Shown: positions 4,696-5,997 of the stretch, piece after piece | Layout: each line of letters begins with the position of its first letter | How positions within the stretch are numbered: the first letter of the stretch is position 1 | Source of the DNA: an archaeon | GTDB lineage: Archaea; Iainarchaeota; Iainarchaeia; Iainarchaeales; GCA-2688035 | Direction: 5' to 3' | Assembly (NCBI GenBank): GCA_030616665.1 | Contig: JAUWWX010000061.1 | Span: 1 to 5,997, forward strand | DNA length: 5,997 bases | Translations under genes and position numbers: made by a program | Notes under the pieces: generated by a model | Database searches by the model: none | The model's input: only the letters and a program-made list of their open reading frames with translations | Told to the model about the DNA's origin: nothing

Positions 4696-5997
4696 ATGAC
4701 AGTGCAAGCAGTTGTGGCAGAGAACACAGACATTGCAAGCAGGCATGTTGCGGACATTGTGCAAAGACAGCTTGAAGAAAAGCCAAACACTGTCTTTTTG
4801 CTGCCAACAGGCAGCACGCCCCTGCGGCTGTATGCCTTGCTTGCCGAAATGGTTGAAACAGGAAAAACCTCTTTTTCCAAAGCGATTGCATTCAATTTGG
4901 ACGAGTACCTTGGAATTGAAAAAAGGCACAAGCAAAGCTATTGTCGCTTTATGTGGGACAACTTCTTTGGAAGGGTAGGCATAAGCAGCAAAAATGTTTC
5001 AATTCCAGAGCCAAATCCAAAAAACATTGAAAGGTTCTGCAAAGCATACGAGGAAAGGGTGAAAAGAGCCGGCCTTGACATGGCAATCCTCGGCATTGGA
5101 GAAAACGGCCACATTGGATTCAACGAGCCAGGGACAAGCTTTTCCTCTGAAACGCATCTCACAAAGCTAAGCAAGTCAACCATCAAGGCAAACAGCAGGT
5201 TTTTCAGGACAGAAAAGGAGGTGCCAACAAAGGCAATAACAGTCGGCCTGAAGACAATAATGGGGGCAAAAAAGGTAATTCTTCTTGCGTTTGGAAAAAA
5301 GAAGGCAAAAGCGGTAAAAAGGGCCTTGGAGGAAAAACCCGGTGAAGTGGTTCCTGCTTCAATTCTTCAAATGCACAGGAATGCGTTGTTCGTGCTTGAC
5401 AGAGAAGCTGCCTCGTTGTTGAAGAAAACAAGGCTGAAGCCACCATCCATAGAAAACGTGAAAATTTACTCCGAGTTTAACCTGCCAAAGGGGAAAAGGA
5501 TTGCGTTCTTTTCACCACATCCGGATGACGCGGCAATCTCGGCAGCCGCAATTATTTCAAGCCTTGCAAAAAAAAACAAGGTCTTTGAGATAATAATGAC
5601 TACTGGCCACAGGGCAATTGACTCGGGAAAAAGCATGGAGCAGAGGATAAGGGCAAGAGAAAGGGAAACAAAGGCTGAAGCAAGAGTGCTTGGAACAAAG
5701 CCATTCTTTCTGAGAAGCGCTTTCTACGACAACGACGAAGACATCAAGGAAAGGGACATCAAGAAGATTCGGGCATTGATGAGAAAGCTGAAGCCACAAA
5801 TTGTATTTGTTCCACAAAGGCTTGACTCGCATCCAACCCACGTGCTCTCAAGAAAGACTGCCTTGGCCTCAATGCCGCACCATGTAGAATTGTGGGCATA
5901 TGAGACACCATGGGCACTTTTCGGGCATAAGAAATTCAACGCATGCTTTCAGTTCTCGGAAAAGGAGATGAGAAGAAAACTGAAGGCAATCAGAAGG
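4696..5997 (+). CDS. nagB: Glucosamine-6-phosphate deaminase fused to a PIG-L/LmbE-family deacetylase (3' end outside window)
   Basis: The frame is open from ATG 4696 to the window end, giving 434 residues. An in-frame TAG at 4690 fixes the 5' limit. Residues 1 to about 242 are NagB: LLPTGSTPLRLYALLAEM (phosphate-binding loop), FNLDEYLGI with Asp69 (general base), SYCRFMWDNFF, and LGIGENGHIGFNEPGTSFSS with His139 and Glu144. Asn137 stands where E. coli NagB has an Asp, but Bacillus NagB also has RNGHIGFNEP, so activity is expected. After a linker (about 243-265), a PIG-L/LmbE domain begins: FFSPHPDDAAIS gives His275, Asp277 and Asp278 (zinc ligands and base of the HPDD motif, with the usual following Glu replaced by Ala), and LDSHPTH gives His379 and His382. 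NagB converts GlcN-6-P to fructose-6-P plus ammonia; LmbE-family enzymes deacetylate N-acetylglucosaminyl compounds. The fusion could couple both steps, though the deacetylase substrate is inferred. Similar fusions occur in Bacteroidetes. Confidence 0.9.
   Translation, partial: MTVQAVVAENTDIASRHVADIVQRQLEEKPNTVFLLPTGSTPLRLYALLAEMVETGKTSFSKAIAFNLDEYLGIEKRHKQSYCRFMWDNFFGRVGISSKNVSIPEPNPKNIERFCKAYEERVKRAGLDMAILGIGENGHIGFNEPGTSFSSETHLTKLSKSTIKANSRFFRTEKEVPTKAITVGLKTIMGAKKVILLAFGKKKAKAVKRALEEKPGEVVPASILQMHRNALFVLDREAASLLKKTRLKPPSIENVKIYSEFNLPKGKRIAFFSPHPDDAAISAAAIISSLAKKNKVFEIIMTTGHRAIDSGKSMEQRIRARERETKAEARVLGTKPFFLRSAFYDNDEDIKERDIKKIRALMRKLKPQIVFVPQRLDSHPTHVLSRKTALASMPHHVELWAYETPWALFGHKKFNACFQFSEKEMRRKLKAIRR

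Noticed and set aside
5101..5130. Loss of a catalytic Asp in NagB (Asn137 in GENGHIGFNEP)
   Set aside because: Bacillus-type NagB enzymes naturally have Asn here (RNGHIGFNEP) and are active; the His and Glu of the motif are present.

Overview
This window looks archaeal, moderate in GC and gene-dense. The clearest pointer is the minus-strand gene, a GEK1/DTD2-type D-aminoacyl-tRNA deacylase (DtdA), a family known from archaea and plants. Supporting signs are TTTAAA-type boxes about 25-30 bases ahead of starts that have no Shine-Dalgarno (leaderless-style promoters), heavy AGG/AGA use for arginine, and a mevalonate-pathway cluster. The lineage cannot be fixed from the sequence. A small-genome (DPANN-like) archaeon is only a guess, prompted by the bacterial/eukaryotic-style phosphomevalonate kinase, which most archaea lack.

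Positions 1-2871, plus strand, form an isoprenoid precursor cluster: the 3' end of diphosphomevalonate decarboxylase, a complete phosphomevalonate kinase, a possible 25-codon ORF joined to it by ATGA, a short and degenerate Idi1/YfcD-like Nudix protein, and a type 2 (FMN-dependent) isopentenyl-diphosphate isomerase. Kinase and decarboxylase together imply the classical route from phosphomevalonate through diphosphomevalonate to IPP, and an isomerase would then make DMAPP for archaeal lipids. The type 2 isomerase has an in-frame TAG exactly where the family's GGTSW motif has tryptophan, yet the remaining ~113 codons after it are fully conserved. The neighbouring Nudix protein lacks the type 1 catalytic cysteine and a C-terminal segment. 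Both visible candidates for the isomerase step are therefore abnormal.

Positions 2868-3635, minus strand, carry dtdA, convergent with the isomerase; the two stop codons overlap in one CTAG. Its 5' end faces a divergent multi-pass membrane protein (3690-4643, plus) of unknown function. One TTTAAA core in the 54-base gap sits at leaderless distance from both ATGs, suggesting a shared bidirectional promoter.

Positions 4696-5997, plus strand, hold a long reading frame that is still open at the window edge. It fuses a Bacillus-type glucosamine-6-phosphate deaminase (NagB) to a PIG-L/LmbE zinc deacetylase, suggesting amino-sugar deacetylation and deamination on one polypeptide. It has its own leaderless-type promoter.

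I saw no tRNA, rRNA, CRISPR array, insertion sequence or long repeat. No gap between genes exceeds about 100 bases; the largest (1321-1419) holds only the possible small ORF.
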